From the NCBI GenBank assembly GCA_017998495.1, contig JAGOCY010000002.1:1-17287 (forward strand): DNA of 17,287 nucleotides, written 5' to 3'. The notes beneath the pieces were generated by a model, which was not told the DNA's origin, did no database searches, and saw nothing but the letters and a program-made list of their open reading frames with translations. Source of the DNA: Corallincola sp. (lineage in GTDB: Bacteria; Pseudomonadota; Gammaproteobacteria; Enterobacterales; Neiellaceae). The position numbers and the translations under genes are program-made. Position 1 is the stretch's first letter. Each line of letters begins with the position of its first letter. Below, piece by piece: positions 1 through 6,647 of this stretch.

Positions 1-2
1 GT

Positions 3-8
3 TACACT
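3..8 (+). promoter_or_regulatory. possible -10 element for rsuA
   Basis: TACACT at the window edge matches the sigma-70 -10 consensus at 4 of 6 positions and lies 28 bp before the rsuA start. Any -35 would be outside the window, so this is a guess from one half of a promoter. Confidence 0.25.
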
Positions 9-36
9 GTGGGCCCCCTGCAGCCCGGATCTGCCC

Positions 37-732
37 ATGCGCCTCGACAAGTTTCTCGCCACCTGCACTGAACTCAGCCGCGCCGACGCCAAGAAGGCGC
101 TGCATGGCGGCCGGGTCAAAATTGACGGGGTGGTGATCAAGGATGGCGGAGTCAAGGTCAGCGCCAGCATGGCGGTGAGCTATGACGACCAGCCACTGAC
201 CCTCAGCGGGCCGCGCTACATTATGCTCCACAAGCCGGCAGATACCCTCTGCTCGACCATCGATGAACACTATGTATCGGTGCTGTCGCTGCTCGATATC
301 GAGCGCCGCGGCGACCTGCATATCGCTGGCCGGCTGGATGCCGACACCACCGGGCTGGTACTCATTACCGATGACGGCCAATGGTCGCATGCCATCACCT
401 CACCGAAAAAACGCTGCGCCAAGGTCTATCGGGTGACCCTCGCCGAGCCGCTGAGCACCGAGGCCAAAGCGGCACTGGAGGCCGGGGTGATGCTCAACGG
501 CGAAGAGAAGCCAACCCTGCCGGCCGAGGTCGAGATGCTCGAACCGACCCAGGTGCGGCTGACCATCTGTGAAGGCAAATACCATCAGGTTAAACGGATG
601 GTGGCGGCAGTGGGCAACAAGGTGGTGGCCCTCCATCGCCAGCAGATCGGTGGCGTGATCCTCGACCCGACGCTGGCCGAGGGCGAGTGGCGTTTTTTGA
701 CCCAGGCCGAAATTTCAGCAGTGCGCGGTTGA
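37..732 (+). CDS. rsuA: 16S rRNA pseudouridine(516) synthase RsuA
   Basis: This enzyme isomerises a single uridine of 16S rRNA (U516 in E. coli) to pseudouridine during small-subunit assembly in the cytoplasm. At 231 aa it has the same length as E. coli RsuA. An S4 RNA-binding domain fills residues 1-45 (MRLDKFLA start, with RVKIDG). The catalytic domain follows, with GRLDADTTGLVL at residues 98-109; Asp101 aligns with the catalytic Asp102 of E. coli. The late motif EGKYHQVKRM, also family-typical, is present. The ATG start fits the S4 domain boundary exactly. Only a weak GGAT sits upstream as a possible ribosome site. The gene appears monocistronic: the next gene starts 101 bp later with its own strong ribosome site. 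Nothing appears broken. The related RluB/RluE/RluF enzymes are less likely, because length and motif context match RsuA throughout. Confidence 0.95.
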   Translation: MRLDKFLATCTELSRADAKKALHGGRVKIDGVVIKDGGVKVSASMAVSYDDQPLTLSGPRYIMLHKPADTLCSTIDEHYVSVLSLLDIERRGDLHIAGRLDADTTGLVLITDDGQWSHAITSPKKRCAKVYRVTLAEPLSTEAKAALEAGVMLNGEEKPTLPAEVEMLEPTQVRLTICEGKYHQVKRMVAAVGNKVVALHRQQIGGVILDPTLAEGEWRFLTQAEISAVRG

Positions 733-782
733 GAAAACAGGGGCCGCCCTACCACTGTGATCGGGATTGGCCCAGACTGCCC

Positions 783-798
783 AAGCAAACGTTTAACT
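783..798 (+). promoter_or_regulatory. PurR/LacI-family-like operator palindrome upstream of the protease
   Basis: The core GCAAACGTTT at 785-794 contains the perfect palindrome AAACGTTT with a central CG, the hallmark of LacI/PurR-family operators. Against the E. coli PurR box ACGCAAACGTTTGCGT, 12 of 16 positions match. It lies 36-51 bp before the protease start, where a repressor could act. No clear -35/-10 pair was found here, so function is inferred from the motif alone. Confidence 0.35.
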
Positions 799-833
799 TC
801 ACTATCGCCTCCATCTGACTCAAGGAGAGAGTT

Positions 834-2459
834 ATGGCCCTGCGCCTGTCGTTGTTGTCTCTGGCCCTGCTGTCTGCCGCTGCCACCGCTGGCCCCGTGC
901 CCAAGGTGGTCAATGGCACGGCGGCGCCGATTACCGACTATCCGTGGATGTTCCATCTGGTGTCTGGCGATCCAGCCCGGCCCCGCGTCAACGATCACGG
1001 TTGCGGTGGTGCCTACTTGGGTGATGGCATTGCCGTTACCGCCCGCCACTGCGTCCTGCCGACCCTGACCGCTGGAGGCTGGTATGGCTGTATTGGCAAT
1101 AGCCTCAGCGCCAACCGTAACAACTGCTTCCCGGTCGTTGCCGCTGTACGCCACGAGGGACCCTTTGCCGAGGGCGGTATCGCCTTTGGTAACGGCAGCT
1201 ACGGCACAGGCGACATGGCCCTGGTTCGCCTGTCCGGCGTACCCGCCGGTTTGCCCTTTATGACCCTGCCCACCGCAGCCGAGGATGCCAGCGTCGCCAG
1301 CGATGAACCCTTGACCGTGATCGGCTATGGCAGTACCCGTTATGAGTCTTATGAGCCATCCCCGCAGCTGCGCCAGTATACTTTGGCGCGCGACAGCAAC
1401 GCCGCCTGTGCCAACCGCTTGGGGATCACTGAGACCGAAATGGGTGCCGATCTGCTCTGCTTGGTCCGGACCCCATCCGGCGCCGCTCCCGGCGATAGTG
1501 GCTCGCCGTTGCTGATGAGCCGTAACGGTGCGCTGGTGCCAGTGGCGTTGGTCACCAGCGGCAATGACTTCACCAGCTACTTCGTCCGTTATGCCCCTTA
1601 TCGCGACTGGTTTGCCGCGCAGCTGGCCATGGACGGCTGGCAGGATGAGACCAAGCGCCCGGTTGATCTGGTGATGGTGCCGGGTGAAAGCCAGACCGAG
1701 GCGCTGATCACCGTTCATAACTGGAGTAGCCAGCCACAGCCGCTGACCGCCAGCCTGCGGGCCGCTGACAGCCCGTTTGCCGTCGATACCTCAGGCTGCG
1801 ACGAGATCGCAGCACTGGCCAGCTGTCAGCTGCGGGTGACGGTTGATGGGCCGGTCGACGCCATGCTCGTCGACACCCTTCAGGTTCAGGTTGGCGACCA
1901 AGTGAGTTATTACCCGCTGAACCTGGTACCGGCGGCCACTGCACTGAATTCACCGCTGGCCGAACTCAGCCTGACCGCAACGAGCGGCTGGCAAGCAACC
2001 GCCGATGGCATGAGCCTGCACAGCGATGGCGCTTGGGCGAGCGGTCAGATGTTGACCGATCTCGGCCACAGCGCTGTGGCGATGGTGGAGGGGCCGCTGC
2101 ATCTGGCCATGAATGTTCGCTCGATTACCGACACGGGCATGGCCCTGACGCTGATGGTGGATGGCCAGCCCCATGCACGCTTCTCCGGCGATTGCAGCAG
2201 CACCCAGATAGGACTCAGCCTGGACAGCGGCCGCCACCAGATCGAATGGCGCGGGCCACGTGGCTATGCCGAGGTCTACATCAGCGAACTGGCGGTGGTC
2301 GATGCGCCTGTGGCTTCCAGTCAGCCCCAGTGTGTCAAACATGTCGTCATTGATTTGCCGGACGGCACCGTTGAGGCCGATGGCAATAGCGGCGGTGGCA
2401 GTTGGGGCATTGCCGGGATGCTGACTCTGGCGCTGCTGGGTTGGCGCCGGCGGCGCTAA
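834..2459 (+). CDS. secreted trypsin-fold serine protease with GlyGly-CTERM anchor
   Basis: This is a 541-aa S1-family (chymotrypsin-fold) protease. A signal peptide covers residues 1 to about 20. The mature N-terminus VVNGTAA near residue 25 resembles the activation site of zymogens. The triad is visible: His72 in TARHC, Asp127 in GDMALVRL, Ser222 in GDSGSP. The position six before Ser222, Asp in trypsin, is Gly216, so trypsin-like Arg/Lys specificity should not be assumed. Residues about 275-365 look like an Ig-like beta domain and about 370-495 like a second beta-rich region. The C-terminus is a GlyGly-CTERM tail: SGGGS at 519-523, a hydrophobic helix, then four Arg. In Vibrio, similar Ves proteases are exported by type II secretion and processed by rhombosortase. 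AAGGAGAGA sets the ATG start. It is transcribed alone and ends at a hairpin terminator. Confidence 0.9.
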   Translation: MALRLSLLSLALLSAAATAGPVPKVVNGTAAPITDYPWMFHLVSGDPARPRVNDHGCGGAYLGDGIAVTARHCVLPTLTAGGWYGCIGNSLSANRNNCFPVVAAVRHEGPFAEGGIAFGNGSYGTGDMALVRLSGVPAGLPFMTLPTAAEDASVASDEPLTVIGYGSTRYESYEPSPQLRQYTLARDSNAACANRLGITETEMGADLLCLVRTPSGAAPGDSGSPLLMSRNGALVPVALVTSGNDFTSYFVRYAPYRDWFAAQLAMDGWQDETKRPVDLVMVPGESQTEALITVHNWSSQPQPLTASLRAADSPFAVDTSGCDEIAALASCQLRVTVDGPVDAMLVDTLQVQVGDQVSYYPLNLVPAATALNSPLAELSLTATSGWQATADGMSLHSDGAWASGQMLTDLGHSAVAMVEGPLHLAMNVRSITDTGMALTLMVDGQPHARFSGDCSSTQIGLSLDSGRHQIEWRGPRGYAEVYISELAVVDAPVASSQPQCVKHVVIDLPDGTVEADGNSGGGSWGIAGMLTLALLGWRRRR

Positions 2460-2478
2460 TCAGCTTAGCGTGTTGCGG

Positions 2479-2507
2479 TGGGGCGCCAGCAGGCGCCCCA
2501 TTTATTT
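2479..2507 (+). terminator. rho-independent terminator after the protease
   Basis: A perfect 9-bp stem (TGGGGCGCC at 2479-2487 with GGCGCCCCA at 2492-2500), a 4-nt AGCA loop and a T-rich tail TTTATTT form a classical intrinsic terminator about 20 bp after the protease stop codon. Confidence 0.85.
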
Positions 2508-2576
2508 GCGTGTCCGCTTGAAAGTTGATGCCCGCGATCCGGGTCTAGCTAGGGGCATCCCTATTGCTGGAGACCG

Positions 2577-2990
2577 ATGATGAAAAAACTCATGGCCGGC
2601 GTTGCCGCCCTGCTCGCGCTGGCGGCAGTCTTGCTGCTGCAGGCCCCGAGCGTTGCCGATGATCGTGAACTGTTCAGCGAGGCCCGCTTTAACGAGCTGA
2701 CCAGTGCTGGCCAGCCAGTGCTGATCGATGTCTATGCCCCCTGGTGCCCTACCTGCCGCAAGCAGAGCAAAGTACTCGGCGAACTGCTCAAAGATCCGCA
2801 GTTGGCCGCTATCACCGTGCTGAAGGTCGATTATGACGAGCAGAAAGAGGTAGTCGCCCGCTTTCAGGCGCCGCGCCAGAGCACCCTGGTGATGTTCAGG
2901 GGCACCACTGAAAGCGGACGGTTAGTGGCCGAAACCAGCGACACAGCGATCCGGGCGCTGCTGCTTAGCGGCGTCACGGCGGCACCCTGA
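2577..2990 (+). CDS. exported thioredoxin-like protein (WCPTC)
   Basis: This 137-aa thioredoxin-fold protein acts in the periplasm or at its membrane face. Residues 1-27 form a signal peptide or membrane anchor (MMKKL, then an Ala/Leu-rich core, possible cleavage before DDRE). The active site WCPTC places redox cysteines at 57 and 60. The expected strand after the active site reads RQSTLVMF, so the usual cis-Pro of thioredoxins (IPT or VPT) is Ser102. The start could be the ATG at 2577 or the one at 2580; GGAG at 2569-2572 gives better spacing to 2580. The stop TGA overlaps the start of the CcdA-type gene by one base, indicating coupled translation. The partner probably supplies electrons from cytoplasmic thioredoxin, making this protein a reductant for periplasmic thiols. 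Its substrate is not visible from the sequence. Confidence 0.85.
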   Translation: MMKKLMAGVAALLALAAVLLLQAPSVADDRELFSEARFNELTSAGQPVLIDVYAPWCPTCRKQSKVLGELLKDPQLAAITVLKVDYDEQKEVVARFQAPRQSTLVMFRGTTESGRLVAETSDTAIRALLLSGVTAAP

Positions 2991-3712
2991 TGGAACTATC
3001 CACCCTCGCCCTTAGCCTGCTGGCCGGGTTGCTCACCACCCTGTCGCCCTGTGTGCTACCGCTGCTGCCGGTGCTGATGGCCGCCGCCCTCGGCCAACAT
3101 CGGTTGGGGCCATTGGCACTGGCATTGGGGCTGGCGCTGGCCTTTGCCGGTGCCGGGGTGGTGCTGGCCTCGGCCGGCTTTGCCTTGGGGCTGGATGGTG
3201 CCCTGCTGCGCCAGCTGTCGGCGGGGCTGATGCTACTCGTCGCCCTGTGGTTGCTTAGCCCACGCCTGCAACAGTGGCTAAGCGGGCTGTTGAGCACCTG
3301 GAGCCAGCGCGGCCAGCAGCAGTTGACCCAGGTGGAAGGCAAAGGGCTGAGCGGCCAGTTTGGCCTTGGTTTGCTGCTCGGGCTGGTGTGGACGCCCTGT
3401 GTCGGCCCAACGCTGGGGGCGGCTATCGCCCTCGCCAGTCAGGGGCAGGCACTGGCGCAAGTGACGCTGGTGATGGCCGTCTTCAGTTTGGGGGCGGTCG
3501 CCCCTTTTATCGCGTTGGGCAGCATGGGCCAGGCGCTGTTCAACGCCCGTCGCGGGCGCTGGCTGGCGCTGGCAGGCAGGGGCCGGCAGCTGATGGGCTG
3601 GACCCTGCTGCTGCTGGCGCTGCTGGTGCTCAGCGGCCTCGACAAAGCGCTGGAGACGGCACTGCTGGATCTGGCGCCCGCGTGGTGGAGTGAGCTGAGC
3701 ATCCGCTATTAA
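2990..3712 (+). CDS. CcdA/DsbD-type transmembrane thiol electron transporter
   Basis: This 240-aa integral membrane protein has about six hydrophobic helices. The family carries electrons across the inner membrane through two intramembrane cysteines, seen here as Cys21 in LSPCVLPLLP (helix 1) and Cys137 in WTPCVGPTLG (helix 4), both flanked by the characteristic prolines. The length matches CcdA rather than full DsbD; the N-terminal and C-terminal thioredoxin-like domains of DsbD are absent. The preceding exported thioredoxin, overlapping it in TGATG, supplies the periplasmic partner. Known roles of CcdA-type proteins include cytochrome c maturation and reduction of periplasmic disulfides; no ccm gene lies nearby, so the pathway is undetermined. 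The gene converges on the LacI-family gene with only 24 bp between stop codons and no convincing terminator. Confidence 0.88.
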   Translation: MELSTLALSLLAGLLTTLSPCVLPLLPVLMAAALGQHRLGPLALALGLALAFAGAGVVLASAGFALGLDGALLRQLSAGLMLLVALWLLSPRLQQWLSGLLSTWSQRGQQQLTQVEGKGLSGQFGLGLLLGLVWTPCVGPTLGAAIALASQGQALAQVTLVMAVFSLGAVAPFIALGSMGQALFNARRGRWLALAGRGRQLMGWTLLLLALLVLSGLDKALETALLDLAPAWWSELSIRY

Positions 3713-3736
3713 CGCAGGCGCGGCGCCGTTTCCGGT

Positions 3737-4768
3737 TCAGCGGGCGGCGCTGGTGTTGCCGGCGATCAGTTGCAGTGGCAGATCCGGCAACGGCTGTCCC
3801 TCGGCCAGGGTCTGCACCGCGTGAAAGCCGCGGGCGATGATCTGCTGGCTGACCGTGGTCAGCTGGAATGGCAGATATTCGAGCAGGCGCAGATTATCCA
3901 TGCCCACCAGCGAGAACTGCTCGGGGATGCGCAGGCCAGCGTCGGTGGCCGCCTGATAGCAGCCAATGGCCAGCACGTCGGCCATGGCGATCACAGCGGT
4001 CACCCCCTCATGGATGGCCGTCGCGATCTGGGCAAAGGCGCGCCGGCCTCCCTCGGCCGACACATCGGCCTCCACCAGCCGGCAATCACCGCCACGCGCG
4101 CGGCAGGCATTCACCGCGCCGTCATAACGGGCCTGATGCACCGGCGACAAAGCCAAGCCACCAAACAGCAGCAAAATCTGACGATGGCCCAGATCGAGCA
4201 GGTGATTCGCGGCCAGCTCACCCATCTGGCGGTCATCGATGGTGTAGTTGAGATGGTTGGCGCTGGTGGCAGCGGCAAAGAAATCGGGGTTATCGATGAT
4301 CACCGTGGGGAAGTCCCAGGCGCGGATGGCGGCACTGATCTCGTCGTCGTAGCGGCCCATGACGATCACGCCGGTCGGCTGCGGTCCGTACTGGATGGGG
4401 GCCAGATCGTCGAGTTGGCTGATGCGGCAGAAGTTGATCAACTGGTGACCGGCCGAAGCACCGCGCTCAATACCCGACAGAAAGTCATTGAAGAACGGGC
4501 TGTCGAGGGCGCCATCATGCAAGGGATCGGCCCCCGGCGTGCGCGGCATCAACACCCAGACCGTATTGCTCTTGCCGGTTTTGAGGGCGGCAGCGTTGAC
4601 ATCCTTACGGTAGCCAAGCGCCGCCACGGCTTCCTGAATACGGGCAACGGTTTCAGGGGTGGCACGCTGCGCTTTGCCGTTGAGCACATTGGAGACGGTG
4701 GCAATGGATACCCCGGCATGGGCCGCCACTTCGCGGATGGTCACGCGGGTCCGCTTGGAAAAGTTCAT
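3737..4768 (-). CDS. LacI-family transcriptional regulator
   Basis: This 343-aa repressor-type protein begins MNFSKRTRVT. The helix-turn-helix lies at residues 9-30 (VTIREVAAHAGVS, IATVSNVLNG), followed by a hinge around residues 50-62 and a periplasmic-binding-protein-like sensor domain to the end. Family landmarks include TGVIVMGRYDD near 132-142, IIDN at 157-160, DDRQMGELAANHL at 178-190 and the late LVGMDN. The frame stays open 354 nt further upstream, but the family length and HTH position support this start; a possible alternative Met at 4810 adds 14 residues. No good ribosome site is visible for either. The gene is divergent from tamA. No sugar transport or catabolic genes are adjacent, so the effector and targets are unknown. 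Autoregulation through the neighbouring dyad is possible but not shown. Confidence 0.88.
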   Translation of the reverse strand: MNFSKRTRVTIREVAAHAGVSIATVSNVLNGKAQRATPETVARIQEAVAALGYRKDVNAAALKTGKSNTVWVLMPRTPGADPLHDGALDSPFFNDFLSGIERGASAGHQLINFCRISQLDDLAPIQYGPQPTGVIVMGRYDDEISAAIRAWDFPTVIIDNPDFFAAATSANHLNYTIDDRQMGELAANHLLDLGHRQILLLFGGLALSPVHQARYDGAVNACRARGGDCRLVEADVSAEGGRRAFAQIATAIHEGVTAVIAMADVLAIGCYQAATDAGLRIPEQFSLVGMDNLRLLEYLPFQLTTVSQQIIARGFHAVQTLAEGQPLPDLPLQLIAGNTSAAR

Positions 4769-4812
4769 GGTGCTGCTGTTGAAACTCTGGCCAGTTTGCG
4801 GCACCACCATAC

Positions 4813-4858
4813 GGAGCCAACTGCGGCTTGTCGATATCACCACGCCGGAGTTGGAGCC
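4813..4858. promoter_or_regulatory. 46-bp hyphenated dyad in the lacI-type/tamA divergent region
   Basis: Centred on GATATC (4833-4838), 17 of 23 symmetric base pairs match. The outer arms include exact CCAACT/AGTTGG (4817-4822 and 4849-4854), next to CGGC/GCCG at 4824-4827 and 4844-4847. It sits 45-90 bp upstream of the regulator start and about 77-122 bp upstream of tamA, where an operator for one or both promoters would be expected. A transcribed structure is the alternative. The bound factor, if any, is unknown. Confidence 0.5.
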
Positions 4859-4905
4859 TGATCCCATTGTCGGGCTGGCAGGCGGCCGTCGCTCGGCCTG
4901 GCCCA

Positions 4906-4914
4906 TGCTATGCT
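4906..4914 (+). promoter_or_regulatory. possible extended -10 promoter of tamA
   Basis: TGCTATGCT resembles an extended -10 (TGn then TATGCT, 4 of 6 matches to TATAAT), with no recognisable -35. Transcription would start near 4921 and give a short leader before the GTG at 4935, supporting that codon rather than the ATG at 4905, which overlaps this element. Confidence 0.3.
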
Positions 4915-4934
4915 CGGGGCCAAACGGACTTGCG

Positions 4935-6647
4935 GTGAACCTGTTGTTGCGTCTGCTCCTGCTGCTGGTGCTGGCCCTGATGGCGCCACTCAGCCTCGCC
5001 CTCAGCTTCGATGTTCGCGGCGTCAGTGGCGCTGCGCGCGACAACGTACAGGTGTTTCTCGACACCCGCCTGCGTCGTCTGCCCGACAGCGAAACGGCAG
5101 CGCGACGGCGCATCGACAGCACCGTGCGTGAGGCACTGCGGGCCGTCGGCTACTATCGGCCACAGCTTAATATCAGCCGGCTGGCCAGCGATGAATGGCG
5201 CGTTGAGATCAAAGCGGGCCAACCCGTGCGGGTGCGCGAACTCACAGTGGCGATCAGCGGCGAAGGAGAGCAGGACCCGGCCTATCGCCGTTACCTGCGA
5301 CGACTGCCGCTCAAACAGGGCGACCTGCTGCACCACGGCCATTACGAAAGCATCAAGCAGCAGCTGCAATCCATCGCCGCCCAGCACGGCTATTTTGATG
5401 CCCGCTTCAGCGAGCGCACCCTGGAAGTCGATGTCGACAACCACAGTGCGCGGGTGGTGATCCGCTTCGACAGCGGCCTGCGCTACCGTTTTGGCGCTAT
5501 CAGTATCAGTGGTAGCCAGATCGACGAGGAACGGGTCCGGCAGCTGATCAGCGCCCATGAAGGCGAGCCCTACGACGTCAGCAAGCTGGCCACCACCAGC
5601 CAGCGCCTGGCTCGCAGCCAGTGGTTTGAGAGCAGCCGGGTATTGCCCAGCCGCAGCGATAGCGCCAGCAGCCGTCAGGTGCCGGTAGCCATCGAGCTGG
5701 CACCCAGGGTGGCCAACGCGATTGAAACCAAGTTTGGCTGGGCCACCGACACCGGCCCGCGCATCGGTCTGGCCTGGAACAAACCCTGGCTCAACAGCGC
5801 CGGTCACAGCCTCTCTACATCGGTGGAATGGTCAGAGCCGATTCAGAATGCCGAGATCACCTACCGGGTGCCGGGCGATGACCCGCTGGATGACTATTAC
5901 GAGGCCGCCCTGGGTGGCGAACAGGTGATCAATAACGATACCGACAGCCGCCGCTACTCAATACAGCTGGGGCGCCACAGCGAATGGGACAACAGCCTGC
6001 GCTCCTACACCCTGCGCTGGCTGCATGAGGACTTTGTGCAGGGTAGCGACAGTGGCAAAGTCGATCTCTATCTGCCCGGCTGGAGCTTTCAGCGGCTGCG
6101 CACCATCGGCCGGGCCACAGATCCGTCGCGGGTCGACAAGCTGCTGGCCACCGTCGAGGTCACCGACGAGTCGTTCGGTTCCGACATCCGCCTGCTCAGC
6201 CTGCGTGGCCGGGCGGGTGCCCAGTGGCGGCTGTTCACCAACCACCGGCTGCTGATGCGGGTCGATGGTGGCGTGCTGCTCACCGACAACTTCGATCAGG
6301 TACCTTATTCCATGCGCTTCTTCGCCGGCGGCGATCAGAGCGTGCGCGGTTACGACTATGAGTCGATCGCCCCCACCAACAGCGCCGGCGAGCTGGTGGG
6401 TGGCCGCAACCTGCTGACCGGCAGCGCCGGTTATCAATATCGGGTGCTGGATAACTGGTGGGCCGCCACCTTTATCGACGCCGGCGCCGCCTTCGACACC
6501 CTGGAGACCACCACCCTGTCGCGGGCGGTGGGCATTGGCGTGCGCTGGCAATCACCGATAGCGCCAATCCGCTTCGATCTGGCCTTTCCACTCGATGGTG
6601 ACGAAGGCGGCTTCCGCATCCATTTTGCCCTGGGGCCAGAACTATGA
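4935..6647 (+). CDS. tamA: TamA, Omp85-family outer-membrane translocation/assembly protein
   Basis: TamA is the outer-membrane half of the TamA-TamB module, which bridges the envelope and has been linked to autotransporter insertion and phospholipid transport. From the GTG at 4935 the protein is 570 aa, close to E. coli TamA (577). A Leu-rich signal peptide covers residues 1 to about 22. Three POTRA domains follow (about 24-250; one ends in a YRFGAISISG strand), then an Omp85 beta-barrel. The barrel has the loop-6 hallmark VRGY at residues 470-473 and ends in LGPEL, as in E. coli TamA. An in-frame ATG at 4905 would add ten non-signal-like residues, so GTG is preferred; neither has a strong ribosome site. 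The stop overlaps the tamB start in ATGA, indicating translational coupling. It is divergent from the LacI-family gene. Confidence 0.93.
   Translation: MNLLLRLLLLLVLALMAPLSLALSFDVRGVSGAARDNVQVFLDTRLRRLPDSETAARRRIDSTVREALRAVGYYRPQLNISRLASDEWRVEIKAGQPVRVRELTVAISGEGEQDPAYRRYLRRLPLKQGDLLHHGHYESIKQQLQSIAAQHGYFDARFSERTLEVDVDNHSARVVIRFDSGLRYRFGAISISGSQIDEERVRQLISAHEGEPYDVSKLATTSQRLARSQWFESSRVLPSRSDSASSRQVPVAIELAPRVANAIETKFGWATDTGPRIGLAWNKPWLNSAGHSLSTSVEWSEPIQNAEITYRVPGDDPLDDYYEAALGGEQVINNDTDSRRYSIQLGRHSEWDNSLRSYTLRWLHEDFVQGSDSGKVDLYLPGWSFQRLRTIGRATDPSRVDKLLATVEVTDESFGSDIRLLSLRGRAGAQWRLFTNHRLLMRVDGGVLLTDNFDQVPYSMRFFAGGDQSVRGYDYESIAPTNSAGELVGGRNLLTGSAGYQYRVLDNWWAATFIDAGAAFDTLETTTLSRAVGIGVRWQSPIAPIRFDLAFPLDGDEGGFRIHFALGPEL

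Noticed and set aside
585..1718. 377-aa open frame on the minus strand
   Set aside because: It lies antisense to rsuA and the protease, both with clear catalytic motifs, and its translation shows no family pattern; long antisense frames are common in GC-rich DNA.
2518..2551. TTGAAA and CTAGCTAG as a promoter for the thioredoxin gene
   Set aside because: No -10-like hexamer occurs at 16-18 bp from TTGAAA; the candidates are 20 bp or more away or poorly matched.
3713..3736. GC-rich near-palindrome as a terminator between ccdA-type gene and lacI-type gene
   Set aside because: GGCGC-G-GCGCC has a 1-nt spacer that cannot form a normal hairpin loop, and only TTT follows.
3770..4861. 363-aa open frame on the plus strand
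   Set aside because: It is the antisense shadow of the LacI-family gene, which has an intact HTH and sensor domain.
4659..4934. Upstream extension of the tamA frame
   Set aside because: It overlaps the start of the LacI-family gene and would bury the signal peptide behind 92 residues; 570 aa from 4935 fits TamA.
4769..5122. Upstream extension of the LacI-family frame
   Set aside because: It would put 118 Arg/Ser-rich residues before the HTH and run through the tamA signal-peptide region; family length supports the start at 4768.
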